64,000 nucleotides of DNA, taken from the NCBI GenBank assembly GCA_017557885.1, contig JAFYXV010000007.1, forward strand, positions 186,001 to 250,000, in the 5' to 3' direction. The position numbers were made by a program, and so were the translations under genes. The DNA comes from a bacterium (GTDB lineage Bacteria; Auribacterota; UBA3054). Shown here in pieces: positions 35,043 to 44,000 of this stretch; the first letter of the stretch is position 1; each line of letters begins with the position of its first letter. The notes beneath the pieces are model-generated. The model saw nothing but the letters and a program-made list of their open reading frames with translations. It was not told the origin of the DNA and did no database searches.

Positions 35043-35795
35043 ATGAAAAACCTTTTAGTTTTAGCGCTTCTCTTTTCATTTGCCGCCGCGCTCTTTGCTG
35101 AAGACGACGGCTACAATTATCAGACAGTTTATTTCACTGGCTTTGAGGAAGCCGAAGGCTACGAGCTGGGTGCGTTGAACGATCAGTGCGGCTGGACGTC
35201 TTTCAATGAGAATTTCGACTTCAGGGTCGTTGACAACGCTTTTGCTTTCAACGGCGCTAATTCCGTCTATGTCTTCACCGGCGACACCAAGAACAGCGGC
35301 AGCAAGACGACGTTCGAATATGAAAATCCTGACTGTCTGCCTGTCACCATATCCTTCATGATGAGGCCGAGCGAAGGTCCAGTGCGCTTCCATGTTACTG
35401 ACTTCAAAGATCAGCGGATCAAGAAATTCGCCATCAGTTCCAAACAGTTGACGCTTGACAATCCTTATGATGCGATAAACTTCAGCGATGAACTTGACAC
35501 CACCGCCTGGTACAGGGTGAGCCTAAGCTTCGAGCCATATGACAACTACATCGATTCCATACAGATCTTCGAGGCGTATTCCACCAACGCCCTGGTCGAG
35601 ACGAGGGCTATGTATGACAACCAGTCCGCGTCCGAAGGCGAACCGGGAGGCTTTGTCATCGCGACGGAATGGACCGACACCAACACGCATTCCTATATAG
35701 ACGACCTGACCGTCACGACAATGACCCTTCCTGAACCGGCGAGCATTGGTTTGCTGGCTCTTGCTGGGTTGTTCTTGCTTCGCAAACGCGGATAA
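35043..35795 (+). CDS. Small PEP-CTERM beta-sandwich protein 1
   Basis: A 250-residue protein with signal peptide (MKNLLVLALLFSFAAALFA). A single sandwich module opens with VYFTGFEEAEGYELGALNDQCGW and continues with FEYENPDCLPVTISFMMRPSEG, TAWYRVSLSFEPYDN and SYIDDLTV. The tail is LPEPASIGLLALAGLFLLRKR. The opening GFEExEGYxLG resembles the DFESYExGTQ opening of the large proteins, so it is a one-module relative. No catalytic residues are evident. It is the first of four small tandem paralogues, each with its own terminator. Confidence 0.75.
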   Translation: MKNLLVLALLFSFAAALFAEDDGYNYQTVYFTGFEEAEGYELGALNDQCGWTSFNENFDFRVVDNAFAFNGANSVYVFTGDTKNSGSKTTFEYENPDCLPVTISFMMRPSEGPVRFHVTDFKDQRIKKFAISSKQLTLDNPYDAINFSDELDTTAWYRVSLSFEPYDNYIDSIQIFEAYSTNALVETRAMYDNQSASEGEPGGFVIATEWTDTNTHSYIDDLTVTTMTLPEPASIGLLALAGLFLLRKRG

Positions 35796-35821
35796 GATCA
35801 GACCTTAAATCGCAAATCGTT

Positions 35822-35856
35822 GAAACCGGCTGACTTCTGCCAGCCGGTTTCTTTTA
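35822..35856 (+). terminator. Rho-independent terminator after small protein 1
   Basis: GAAACCGGCTG/CAGCCGGTTTC stem followed by TTTT. It is almost the same sequence as the terminator at 34912, showing that the intergenic region was duplicated with the gene. Confidence 0.88.
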
Positions 35857-35888
35857 TGAAGGAAAATCGCGTTCCAAAAACGCATTAC

Positions 35889-35918
35889 TTGTTTTTTTCT
35901 GTTTACCTTCGGTAGAAT
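35889..35918 (+). promoter_or_regulatory. Promoter of small PEP-CTERM protein 2
   Basis: -35 TTGTTT (35889-35894), an 18-base spacer, and -10 TAGAAT (35913-35918), with the same CGCATTAC block before the -35 as at the preceding gene. Confidence 0.7.
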
Positions 35919-35963
35919 ATCAAAACGAAAATAGTAATAACTTTTAACCAAACAGGTAATAAC

Positions 35964-36677
35964 ATGAAAAAAGCTTTAATTTTAACGCTCGTCCTCCTGA
36001 CCAGCGTCGCCTTCGCTGAAAAGGTGAACATTTATGAAACTAGTTTTGAGGCTAATGAGGGCTTCGTGGTTGGCACTATCGCCAATCAGGTCGGCTGGCA
36101 GCTGCTTTTCAACGAACTGAACCAAATGACGGTGACAGACAGTGACGCCGCCAGCGGAGATTATTCATTGAGGATGGTCCATGAAAACGGACAGGGCGAC
36201 ATTGGCTGCATTAAAACTTTCACATATGACAATCCTTATCAGGCGGACATCATTGTTTCCTTCATGTGGAGACCTTCCACCGCTTATCTGGCCGTGGAGC
36301 TTCAGGACAAAAGCGGCGTAGCAATCTGCGACCTTTTCCTGCGCACCGGCGAAATAAACGGAAATGTTCCTGGTTATTTGGTCTATAACATGAATCTTGA
36401 CACTACCACGTGGTATCCTGTCATGGTGAGGCTTGACCCCAAGAACAACAAGCTCAAAGAATTGGTTATAGACAACACCACCATCATCTCCGCCAGCGAT
36501 CCTCATGATTATTGTGCGAATGCTTCCGGTGATCTTGGCAAACTCAGGATCAAGTCCGAATGGTTCTACACCACAGATTCCTATATGGACGACCTCAGCG
36601 TCGATTTGGTCCCCGAACCGGCGAGCATCGGTCTGCTGGCTCTCGCGGGACTCTTCCTGCTTCGCAAGCGTTCATAA
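35964..36677 (+). CDS. Small PEP-CTERM beta-sandwich protein 2
   Basis: A 237-residue protein with signal peptide (MKKALILTLVLLTSVAFA). A single module opens YETSFEANEGFVVGTIANQVGW, with FTYDNPYQADIIVSFMWRPS, TTWYPVMVRLDPKNNKLKELV and SYMDDLSV strands, and the tail VPEPASIGLLALAGLFLLRKRS. The tail is nearly identical to that of small protein 1 while the module is clearly diverged, which suggests selection or conversion on the sorting signal. An acceptor role in a surface layer or matrix is inferred only. Confidence 0.75.
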   Translation: MKKALILTLVLLTSVAFAEKVNIYETSFEANEGFVVGTIANQVGWQLLFNELNQMTVTDSDAASGDYSLRMVHENGQGDIGCIKTFTYDNPYQADIIVSFMWRPSTAYLAVELQDKSGVAICDLFLRTGEINGNVPGYLVYNMNLDTTTWYPVMVRLDPKNNKLKELVIDNTTIISASDPHDYCANASGDLGKLRIKSEWFYTTDSYMDDLSVDLVPEPASIGLLALAGLFLLRKRS

Positions 36678-36716
36678 GGCTTGAGCCTTGATTGAATAAA
36701 GCAAATTGATTTTAAT

Positions 36717-36744
36717 GCCGGCCGGGGATACTCGGCCGGCTTTT
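36717..36744 (+). terminator. Rho-independent terminator after small protein 2
   Basis: GCCGGCCG/CGGCCGGC stem (36717-36724 with 36733-36740), an 8-base loop and a TTTTA tail. Confidence 0.88.
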
Positions 36745-36769
36745 ATAAAAAGATCAAATTGGAGTTAAT

Positions 36770-37492
36770 ATGAAGAAATTATTTTTGCTGCTAATTTTAG
36801 CGGCTTCTGTTATCTCTTTCGCTGAGGAGCAGGTCTTTTTCTGCGGATTTGAGGAAGAAGAAGGCTATACCCTGGGAGCCATCACCGAACAGAATGACTG
36901 GGCGGAACTCTTCGATAACACTGTGAACCTTTACGATGTGACAAACGTCTTTTCTTACAGCGGCGAGCAGTCTCTTTACGTTTTCGGACCCAGGGAAGGC
37001 GGGGACACCGGCGTCAAGAAGACGGTGGAATACGAAAATCCTTATCAGGGCAAGATCCTCTTTACGTACATGCTGAAACCTGGCGAGAGATATGTCAGAA
37101 TGTATATCTATGACAAAGTCGGCGGCGACAGCCACAGGATCGCCGTGGTGCATATCAACACTAGTGAACTCTACGTTGACGCCGGCGGAACCTGGAACGG
37201 CGGCAATCCCAATCTGAGCGTTGACGAATGGTATAAAGTGTCGCTGCTTTTCGACCCCATCGACAGAGTTTTGGAAGAATTCACCTTGGGCGACGACATA
37301 ATTCTTGATGAGATTCGAGAGTATTGCGATGAAGCCGCCGCCGGCGATATCGGATCAATTGCCATAAGAACCAACTGGAACGACAACACCGATGCTTGTG
37401 TTGACGACATCACCATCGAACTGATCCCGGAGCCGGCTTGCCTAGGGCTTTTGGTTTTGGCGGGCTTCTTTTTTCTGCGCAAGCGTTCGTAA
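36770..37492 (+). CDS. Small PEP-CTERM beta-sandwich protein 3
   Basis: A 240-residue protein with signal peptide (MKKLFLLLILAASVISFA). A single module opens FFCGFEEEEGYTLGAITEQNDW, with VEYENPYQGKILFTYMLKPGER, EWYKVSLLFDPIDRVLEEFTLGDDI and ACVDDITIEL, and the tail IPEPACLGLLVLAGFFFLRKRS. A GGAG site precedes the ATG. The gap from the preceding terminator is only about 25 bases and no promoter is obvious there, so it may be read through from upstream. Confidence 0.75.
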   Translation: MKKLFLLLILAASVISFAEEQVFFCGFEEEEGYTLGAITEQNDWAELFDNTVNLYDVTNVFSYSGEQSLYVFGPREGGDTGVKKTVEYENPYQGKILFTYMLKPGERYVRMYIYDKVGGDSHRIAVVHINTSELYVDAGGTWNGGNPNLSVDEWYKVSLLFDPIDRVLEEFTLGDDIILDEIREYCDEAAAGDIGSIAIRTNWNDNTDACVDDITIELIPEPACLGLLVLAGFFFLRKRS

Positions 37493-37532
37493 GGTTAGAT
37501 TCTTAGCTGCGGACACTGAATGAAAATTTATT

Positions 37533-37562
37533 GTCGGCCGGGTAACCTCGGCCGGCAGTTTT
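37533..37562 (+). terminator. Rho-independent terminator after small protein 3
   Basis: CGGCCG/CGGCCG core stem (37535-37540 with 37549-37554), extended by G-U pairs, followed by TTTT. Confidence 0.82.
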
Positions 37563-37587
37563 AAAAGAGAAAATATGAGGATCTAAA

Positions 37588-38313
37588 ATGAAAAAGTTGC
37601 TTTTTATGCTGTGCTTTGTTTTCGCGGCCGCTCTTGCTTTTGCGGAAAACGAGGAATATGAGACCGTGCTGAGCATTGGCTTTGAGGAAGAGGAAGGGTA
37701 CGTTTTGGGTGAGATCGTATGGCAGAACGGCTGGACTGGCAGGCAAGGACGTCACGAAGTAACGGCTGACACGGCCTGCAGCGGCACGCAGAGCCTGAAT
37801 TTCAACGGAATCGAGACCGGAGATTACGATGCCGAGTACAAGTTTGAATGCGACAATCCCGACGGGCTGCCCATGCATATCAGCTTCAAGTTTAAACCCA
37901 GCGAAAACGGTTTGTTGCGCTTCTATCCCTTCGAAGGCCAGGGTCACATTATAAACATGTTCTTAGGCAGTACGCAGTTTAGCGCCGACGCTCCGAAATA
38001 TATGTTCAAAAATATCGAGCCCGCGCTGGATTCCAACGAATGGTATGAAGCCGGTCTTTATCTGAATCCCATAGACCGAGTCGTCGATTCTTTCTATCTT
38101 GGCGATTGCGTCTTTGAAGACGAATACGGATATGAATACATGGAATACGGCGAGACCGGCGTTCCCGACGGCATAGCGTTCTACACCTCCTGGGCGGACG
38201 ACAAAACCGTGGCGTACGTTGACGACGTCAAAGTGGAAGTGATGCTGCCTGAGCCGGCTTGCGTTGGTCTTCTGGCTTTGGCGGGACTTTTCTTCCTTAG
38301 AAAGAGAGCGTAA
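37588..38313 (+). CDS. Small PEP-CTERM beta-sandwich protein 4
   Basis: A 241-residue protein with signal peptide (MKKLLFMLCFVFAAALAFA). A single module opens LSIGFEEEEGYVLGEIVWQNGW, with FECDNPDGLPMHISFKFKPSENG, EWYEAGLYLNPIDRVVDSFYLGDC and AYVDDVKVEV, and the tail LPEPACVGLLALAGLFFLRKRA. It is closest to small protein 3 in the DPIDRV-type strand and the tail. It is last of the small paralogues; the GH89 gene follows after a strong terminator and a promoter of the same class. Confidence 0.75.
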   Translation: MKKLLFMLCFVFAAALAFAENEEYETVLSIGFEEEEGYVLGEIVWQNGWTGRQGRHEVTADTACSGTQSLNFNGIETGDYDAEYKFECDNPDGLPMHISFKFKPSENGLLRFYPFEGQGHIINMFLGSTQFSADAPKYMFKNIEPALDSNEWYEAGLYLNPIDRVVDSFYLGDCVFEDEYGYEYMEYGETGVPDGIAFYTSWADDKTVAYVDDVKVEVMLPEPACVGLLALAGLFFLRKRA

Positions 38314-38338
38314 TTTTTTCGGACAGTTTTTTTGATGG

Positions 38339-38369
38339 CCGGCCGGATCTTCCGGCCGGTTTCTTTTTT
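38339..38369 (+). terminator. Rho-independent terminator after small protein 4
   Basis: Perfect CCGGCCGG/CCGGCCGG stem with an ATCTT loop, then TTTCTTTTTT. Confidence 0.92.
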
Positions 38370-38400
38370 ATAGGGATTTTCGGTTCCTTATGCGCATTGT

Positions 38401-38429
38401 TTGTTTCATGTATTTCCATTTGTTAAAAT
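38401..38429 (+). promoter_or_regulatory. Promoter of the GH89 gene
   Basis: -35 TTGTTT (38401-38406), a 17-base spacer, and -10 TAAAAT (38424-38429) with a TG-N extension. GCGCATTG lies just before the -35, as at the promoters of small proteins 1 and 2, so these genes may be expressed together. Confidence 0.72.
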
Positions 38430-38460
38430 ACTTTTGAAAATTTAACAATAAGGAAATGAT

Positions 38461-40989
38461 ATGAAACGTTGTTTCGCTTTTGCATTGTCGGCTGTTTTGC
38501 TTTTGGCTTTGAGTGGTTGCGAAAAAGAGAAAGCAAAGAGACCGGAAGCGGCGTACGGAGTTTTGGAGAGAGTGTTCGGCGACGCGAGTCACTTTGAGCT
38601 TTCCTACGCCCCCTCAATGAACACGAATCTTTTCGATACGTTTTCCTATGAGGCTAAGGAGGGGAAAGTCTCAGTCAAAGGGGAAAACGACCTGGCGATC
38701 ATACGCGGCTGCTATGAATATCTGAAAGATGTCGCAGGCGTCATGGTGACCTGGCAGCAGAGGCATCCTAAGGTCGAGAATTATCCTGACGCGGAATTGA
38801 CAACAGGGGGGACGCCGCACAAGTTCCGTCATCATTTCAACGTCTGCACTTTCGGCTACACCGCGCCGTATTGGAAGTGGGACCGCTGGGAGGAAGAGCT
38901 GGACTGGCTGGCGCTGCACGGCGTCAATATGCCGCTCGCGATGGTGGGATTCCAGGCGGTGGCCAGGAGGGTCTGGCGGGATCAGGGTGTGAGCGAAGCG
39001 GGGCTTAGGGAATACTTCCCTGGGCCGGCCTATCTGCCCTGGTTCATTATGGGCAACCTCTACAAGCACAACGGACCATGCCCGGACAAATTCATCGATG
39101 AGACGAAAGCGCTTCAGGATAAGATATTGGCAAGGATGCGGGAATTCGGCATGACGCCTGTGGTTCCGGGATTCGCGGGGTTCGTGCCGGAAGAGTATGC
39201 CGAAGCCCACGGCAAGACGAATTTTCATCCTAGGGCGCATTGGTGCGCGCTGCCGGGCGAGTGCCAGTCCTGGTGGATCGCTCCGGGGACTGAGACTTTT
39301 ACGGAGCTGACAAAAGTTTGGATGCAGACCTACACCAACATGTACGGACCGGTGAAATATTTCCTGGCGGACAGTTTTAATGAGATGGAGATTCCGGTGA
39401 CTACGACTCTGATGGACGACCTCAGGAGGTACGGCAGGGAAAGCTATGCGGCGATCCATAGCGCTATAGACGACGCGGTCTGGGTGATGCAGGGCTGGAT
39501 GTTCTTCTTCCAGAAAGACACCTGGACAAGGGAGGCCGTACAGTCGTTTTTGAAGGACGTTCCCGTGGGAGGCATAATCATAATCGACCTTGCCAACGAC
39601 AATATGCAAGTCTGGAAGGAGCATGACGGGTTCTACGGGCACGAATGGCTGAGGTGCATTGCGCATACCTTCGGCGGATTCAACGATCCGCACGCCGAAT
39701 TGCAGAAGAACTATTCCAAGATGTTCGATCAGGATGGGGACCCGGACAAGGGGAGACAAGTGGGCGTAGGTCTGACGCCGGAAGCGCTGGACAACAACGA
39801 AGTGGTCTTCGAGCTTTTGAGTGATTCTGCCTGGCAGGAAAAAGAAGGAAAACTAGGTGATTGGCTCGCTTCGTATTGCAAGGCGCGCTACGGAGCGTAT
39901 AATCCCGCTGTCTCAAACGCCTGGGATCATTTTTTGAAGAGTTTCTATAAAGGGAAAGGCGAGCATTACCGCTTCCAGGGATCGCCGCATCTGGCGGCCT
40001 GGTACAGGAACAGCTTCGAGAACGAATGGGAGAAAGGTGTTCCTAATCTTTTGTCCTGCTCAAATGAATTTGCCAAGAGCTCTCTTTATATTGACGACTG
40101 CGTGGAGTTCACCATGCGCTATGCCATGGTGGCGGCGGACAGGATCATTGCCGAGGCGAACTTCTCATATCTCTTCGGTTTGACGAACGACATAGTCCGT
40201 GCGGCTGACCGTCTTGATAATTTGGCTTCCTTGATGGAGAAACTTGCGGCGACCAGGGAGCATTTGCTGCTGTCGCGTTGGGCGGACAGAGCGAGAGAGT
40301 GGGGAACTACCGAGGAGGAGAAGAAATATTACGCCAGCGACGCGAAGTACCTTCTGTCGGCCTGGGGAGGATTTTTGAACGGTTACGCAACGAGAGCCTG
40401 GAGCGGCATCATCGCTTATCACAACAGCGAGTGGCAGCACTATTTGAGAAGGCTGGCGGCCGGAATGAAGGACGACGACATCCAGTGGGAGCTTAGGGAT
40501 ATTGAGAAAGCTTTCTGGAATGCCGGGAAGGAAAAGGAAGGATACAGGGAAACTAATCCCGACTGGTGCGGCGCCTGCAGGGAAACTTTGGATCTGGCCA
40601 AAAAGGAATACGACTATTCCGCCGCCAAAGTTGATGAGCTGCTCTTGGCAGACAGGGGAAAACAGTACGCCGGCTTCGGCTTCAGCGACAGCAAGGAGCC
40701 GATCACCGGGAAGACCTTCGATATGCCCGAGGAATTCAAGGACAGGAAAGAGCTGACCGTCATCATAAAAGGGCCCGCCCATGCCGTTCCGATGAAAGTT
40801 TATTTTGCCAAGGAAGGGAAGAAGCGCCTTGCCTTCAAGCCGCTGGAATACCAGAAGGATTTTGTCCACGGCGACGAACACCGCTATGTTTTGAAGACCA
40901 AGAAACCGTTTGGGAAAGGGAAGGTCGTTTTGGAATTTGACCGGCCGCTGGTCCAGGGCGATCACTGGGCGGGGATAAACCTCAAGTAA
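38461..40989 (+). CDS. GH89 alpha-N-acetylglucosaminidase lipoprotein (NAGLU-like)
   Basis: An 842-residue enzyme with a lipoprotein signal (LLALSGC). GH89 signatures are strong: YCTFGYTAPYWKWDRWEEELDWLALHGVNMPLA-like N-terminal barrel entry, DSFNEMEIP with E308, WVMQGWMFF, HTFGGFNDPHAE, and TPEALDNNEVVFELL with E447. E308 and E447 line up with the two catalytic glutamates of human NAGLU (near 316 and 446). The family removes terminal alpha-linked GlcNAc, from heparan sulfate in animals and from mucin-type alpha-GlcNAc caps in gut bacteria. A C-terminal extension of about 100 residues (after 740) looks like a beta domain. Lipid anchoring contrasts with the PEP-tailed neighbours. Confidence 0.95.
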   Translation: MKRCFAFALSAVLLLALSGCEKEKAKRPEAAYGVLERVFGDASHFELSYAPSMNTNLFDTFSYEAKEGKVSVKGENDLAIIRGCYEYLKDVAGVMVTWQQRHPKVENYPDAELTTGGTPHKFRHHFNVCTFGYTAPYWKWDRWEEELDWLALHGVNMPLAMVGFQAVARRVWRDQGVSEAGLREYFPGPAYLPWFIMGNLYKHNGPCPDKFIDETKALQDKILARMREFGMTPVVPGFAGFVPEEYAEAHGKTNFHPRAHWCALPGECQSWWIAPGTETFTELTKVWMQTYTNMYGPVKYFLADSFNEMEIPVTTTLMDDLRRYGRESYAAIHSAIDDAVWVMQGWMFFFQKDTWTREAVQSFLKDVPVGGIIIIDLANDNMQVWKEHDGFYGHEWLRCIAHTFGGFNDPHAELQKNYSKMFDQDGDPDKGRQVGVGLTPEALDNNEVVFELLSDSAWQEKEGKLGDWLASYCKARYGAYNPAVSNAWDHFLKSFYKGKGEHYRFQGSPHLAAWYRNSFENEWEKGVPNLLSCSNEFAKSSLYIDDCVEFTMRYAMVAADRIIAEANFSYLFGLTNDIVRAADRLDNLASLMEKLAATREHLLLSRWADRAREWGTTEEEKKYYASDAKYLLSAWGGFLNGYATRAWSGIIAYHNSEWQHYLRRLAAGMKDDDIQWELRDIEKAFWNAGKEKEGYRETNPDWCGACRETLDLAKKEYDYSAAKVDELLLADRGKQYAGFGFSDSKEPITGKTFDMPEEFKDRKELTVIIKGPAHAVPMKVYFAKEGKKRLAFKPLEYQKDFVHGDEHRYVLKTKKPFGKGKVVLEFDRPLVQGDHWAGINLK

Positions 40990-40992
40990 ACG

Positions 40993-41022
40993 AAAAAGGA
41001 CGGCTCCGGGCCGTCCTTTTTT
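40993..41022. terminator. Bidirectional terminator between GH89 and metallopeptidase genes
   Basis: AAAAA, GGACGGC, a TCCGG loop, GCCGTCC and TTTTTT. It is flanked by A and T runs, lies between converging genes and should act on both strands. Confidence 0.92.
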
Positions 41023-41034
41023 CTTTGGATCTCT

Positions 41035-44000
41035 TTAATGGCGCTTCCTCAGAAGCAGGAGCGGAATGATTAGCAAAACCAAGGAGAAGGGTTCCGGGAC
41101 CAGGGTGATCTCCGCCTTGACAGGATACGAGGGGACAAAGCATCTGGAAAGGACCTGGGCGTAGAGGGTGTATTTGCCTTCCTCCTCCGGAAGCGTTATG
41201 TCTTTTGTGGTGTAGCTGTCCTCCCATTCCGTTTCCTCCAGTTCCTCCAGGCTGTAGGCGACGCGGGCCTTCCTGGTGGCGTTGTCGGTGGCTATGCTCA
41301 GACTGACGTTCCTGTTGAAGGTCTCCGCGGCGCCGTCGTTTATTTTGAAGGAGGTTATTTCCGAAGTGGCGAAATCGTTAGTGTAGGCGAAAAGGATGGT
41401 GTTGGTGCTATTTTGGCTCATGCAGAGATAGTTGAGGCGCAAAACGTCCAGGATGTCGAAGGGCGTTCCGGTGCAGCGCATGCTCAGCATGAAGCAGTTC
41501 TCGAAGATTTTGCTGTTGTCGTAGCGGCAATTGGGTTCGAAGCGGATGCCGCCCTTATTGTAGATCTTTCTCCATTCGTAATGCGTGTTGGGGAACTGCA
41601 TGTAGTAGCCCTCGCCGCCGCCGCGGTAGATCTGGATGGGGAGCTGGTCGAGCTCGCGGCCGTCCGTGTGGTGGACTCTCACGACGATAGAGGTGGGCAG
41701 ATACTCGAACATCCAGCCCACGGAGTTGCAGAACTCGTTGGAATACATCTCGGGAGGCGTGCGGCGGTAAACGCCGGCCTGAAGGTTGGCGGCGGCGGGA
41801 CCCACGCCGCAGAAGATGTCGCCCCAGCCGTCGTAGCAGAAGCGCATGATGTCCTGCATGCCGGGGGGATCCATCCATTTGCAGCCCCAGGCCTGGCCGT
41901 TGACCTTGTTGTTTTCCGCGGAAAGGTCGAAGCGGTAGGTGTCGGGCAGCTGCAGGGAGTGGCCGGATTCGTGGCAGAGAGCGCCGTGGCCGGCCATGTC
42001 GAAGATGCCGGAGGCGAAGGTCTGGCCGATCCAATAGTAGGGGGCGTTGTAAAAGGCGCCCATGGAGCCGCCCTCGTTGAAGAAGAGCTGCGTCGTGCAG
42101 TTGGTGCTGTCGGGAGGATTGATAGAGGTGTACTGCGAATCCTGACGCCTCAGGTAATCGACTCGGTAGCGGTCTATGATGCCGTAGGGCGCCAGGACGG
42201 ACTTGGCTCTGGCGTACTGGGCGTTCATATAGTTGATGGTGTCGTTCATGTAGTCGTAGAACGACTTCCGGGAGGAGGCGGTGTATTTGTCGAAGGTGGA
42301 GTTGACGACGGTCACGCCGAAGGTGAGGGCGTCCATATAGACATTGAGGACGTTGTTGCTGACGTTGTTGTCAACATATCCTTCCGGATAGCTTATGACG
42401 GCCCTTATTATGTTCGTAAGGGGCTTGGTGAAGTCATAGACGTAAGAGTCCGGCATGGTCCACTTGAAATCGTCCTGATAAAGGTCCCGGATGATCCTGA
42501 AGCTGTTGGTGTGGGAGGCTTCTCTTTTCGTGTTGACGTACCAGTCAACCACGACGTCGATGGGATCGTTGGTAAGGGAAGTGTTGCAGTAGATGTTGGC
42601 GGTCCAGGTCAGGTTGTCGCCGGGCTTGGGACGGTAGGTGCTGCCGATGTCGTATTTGCCGATGCCGTATTTGGGCGTGCGTTCCAGCCAGGCCAATCCG
42701 AAGTCCCAGTTGGTGGTGACGGTAATTTCCCTTATGTAAACGTCGGAGAGCACGCAGTCCTCGGAGAGCGTCTGGAAATAGATGTTGAGCCGGCCGTTTT
42801 TGGCGAAGACGATCTCCATGGTTTCGGAGATGTCCAGCCATTCAGCATTACTAAGCGCCGCTTCACTGTAGGCCCAGCGGATCTTTTTAGCGTTGGCGGG
42901 ATAAGTAAGGTGCAGCTCGTTCTTCAGGGTGAACGTGGAGCCGCTGCCGTCATTGATAACGATGGAAGACGGTTCGGCGGTTTTGTAGTTGGCGTTTGTG
43001 AAGGAGAAGTAGCAGACGTCCTTCTGGCCTTTCAGATATTCGTAATTCAGCCTCAGGCTGTCGATGATCTTGTAGTTGGAATTGTCGTCGCCCGGAAGCT
43101 TGAAGATGAAGCTGTTGAAGTAAAGATTGTTGTTGTCGTAGCTGTAATTGGGTTTGAACTTGGCGCCCTGATCGTAAGTCAGAGTGTAACTCGGATTGGT
43201 GTTGCCGAAAGCCAGTTCGTAGGCGCTGCCCGTTCCGCGGTAGATCAATACTTCAGCAGAATTGAGTTCGTGATTATTCTCGCCGTAAATTTTGATGCAG
43301 ATGTTGGTGGGAAGGCAGGCGAACATCCAGCCCTTCACGCCGTTGTGCATTTCCGGGGGATAGCGGCGCTGGGATCCGGCTTTCAAGTTGATGGTCGCGC
43401 ACTCAAGTTCGGTGAAGACGTCTTTTGTGCCGTTGTAGCAGTAGCGCATCATGTCTTCCTTACCCTTGGGGTCGCCCCAATTGCAGGTGTAGGCTTCGCC
43501 GAAGACTTTGTTGTTGGCGGCCGGCATATTGAAACGGTAGGTGTCCGGGAAACACAGGGAGTGTCCGGTCTCGTGGCACAAGGCGCCGTGTCCCATGGTG
43601 GAGAAGACGCCGTTGCCGTTCCAAAGGAAAGTCTGCCCGATCCAGTCGTAGGGGTTGCCAAGGTATCCGCCGTAGTCGTCGCCTTCGCTGTAGGAGATCG
43701 TGGTGTAGTAGTTCTCGTTGCCCTGGAAGCGGGTGGGGTCCTTCGCCACGTTCATCAATTCCACGTGATCGACTCTGTAGCGGTCGATGATGCCGTAGGG
43801 AGCCAGAGGATACGACATGGCGTCATACCTGCCGTTCATGAATTTGACGGTGTCCTCCAGGTTGTCGTAGAAGGATTTTGGCGAATTGCCTTTTACGGTG
43901 TATTTCCAGAAAGTGTTGGTATAGACCTTCACGCAGAAGGTCATGGCGTCCAGAAAGATCTCTTTTTGGTTGTTCGAGGTATTGTTGTCCCTGGTGGAGC

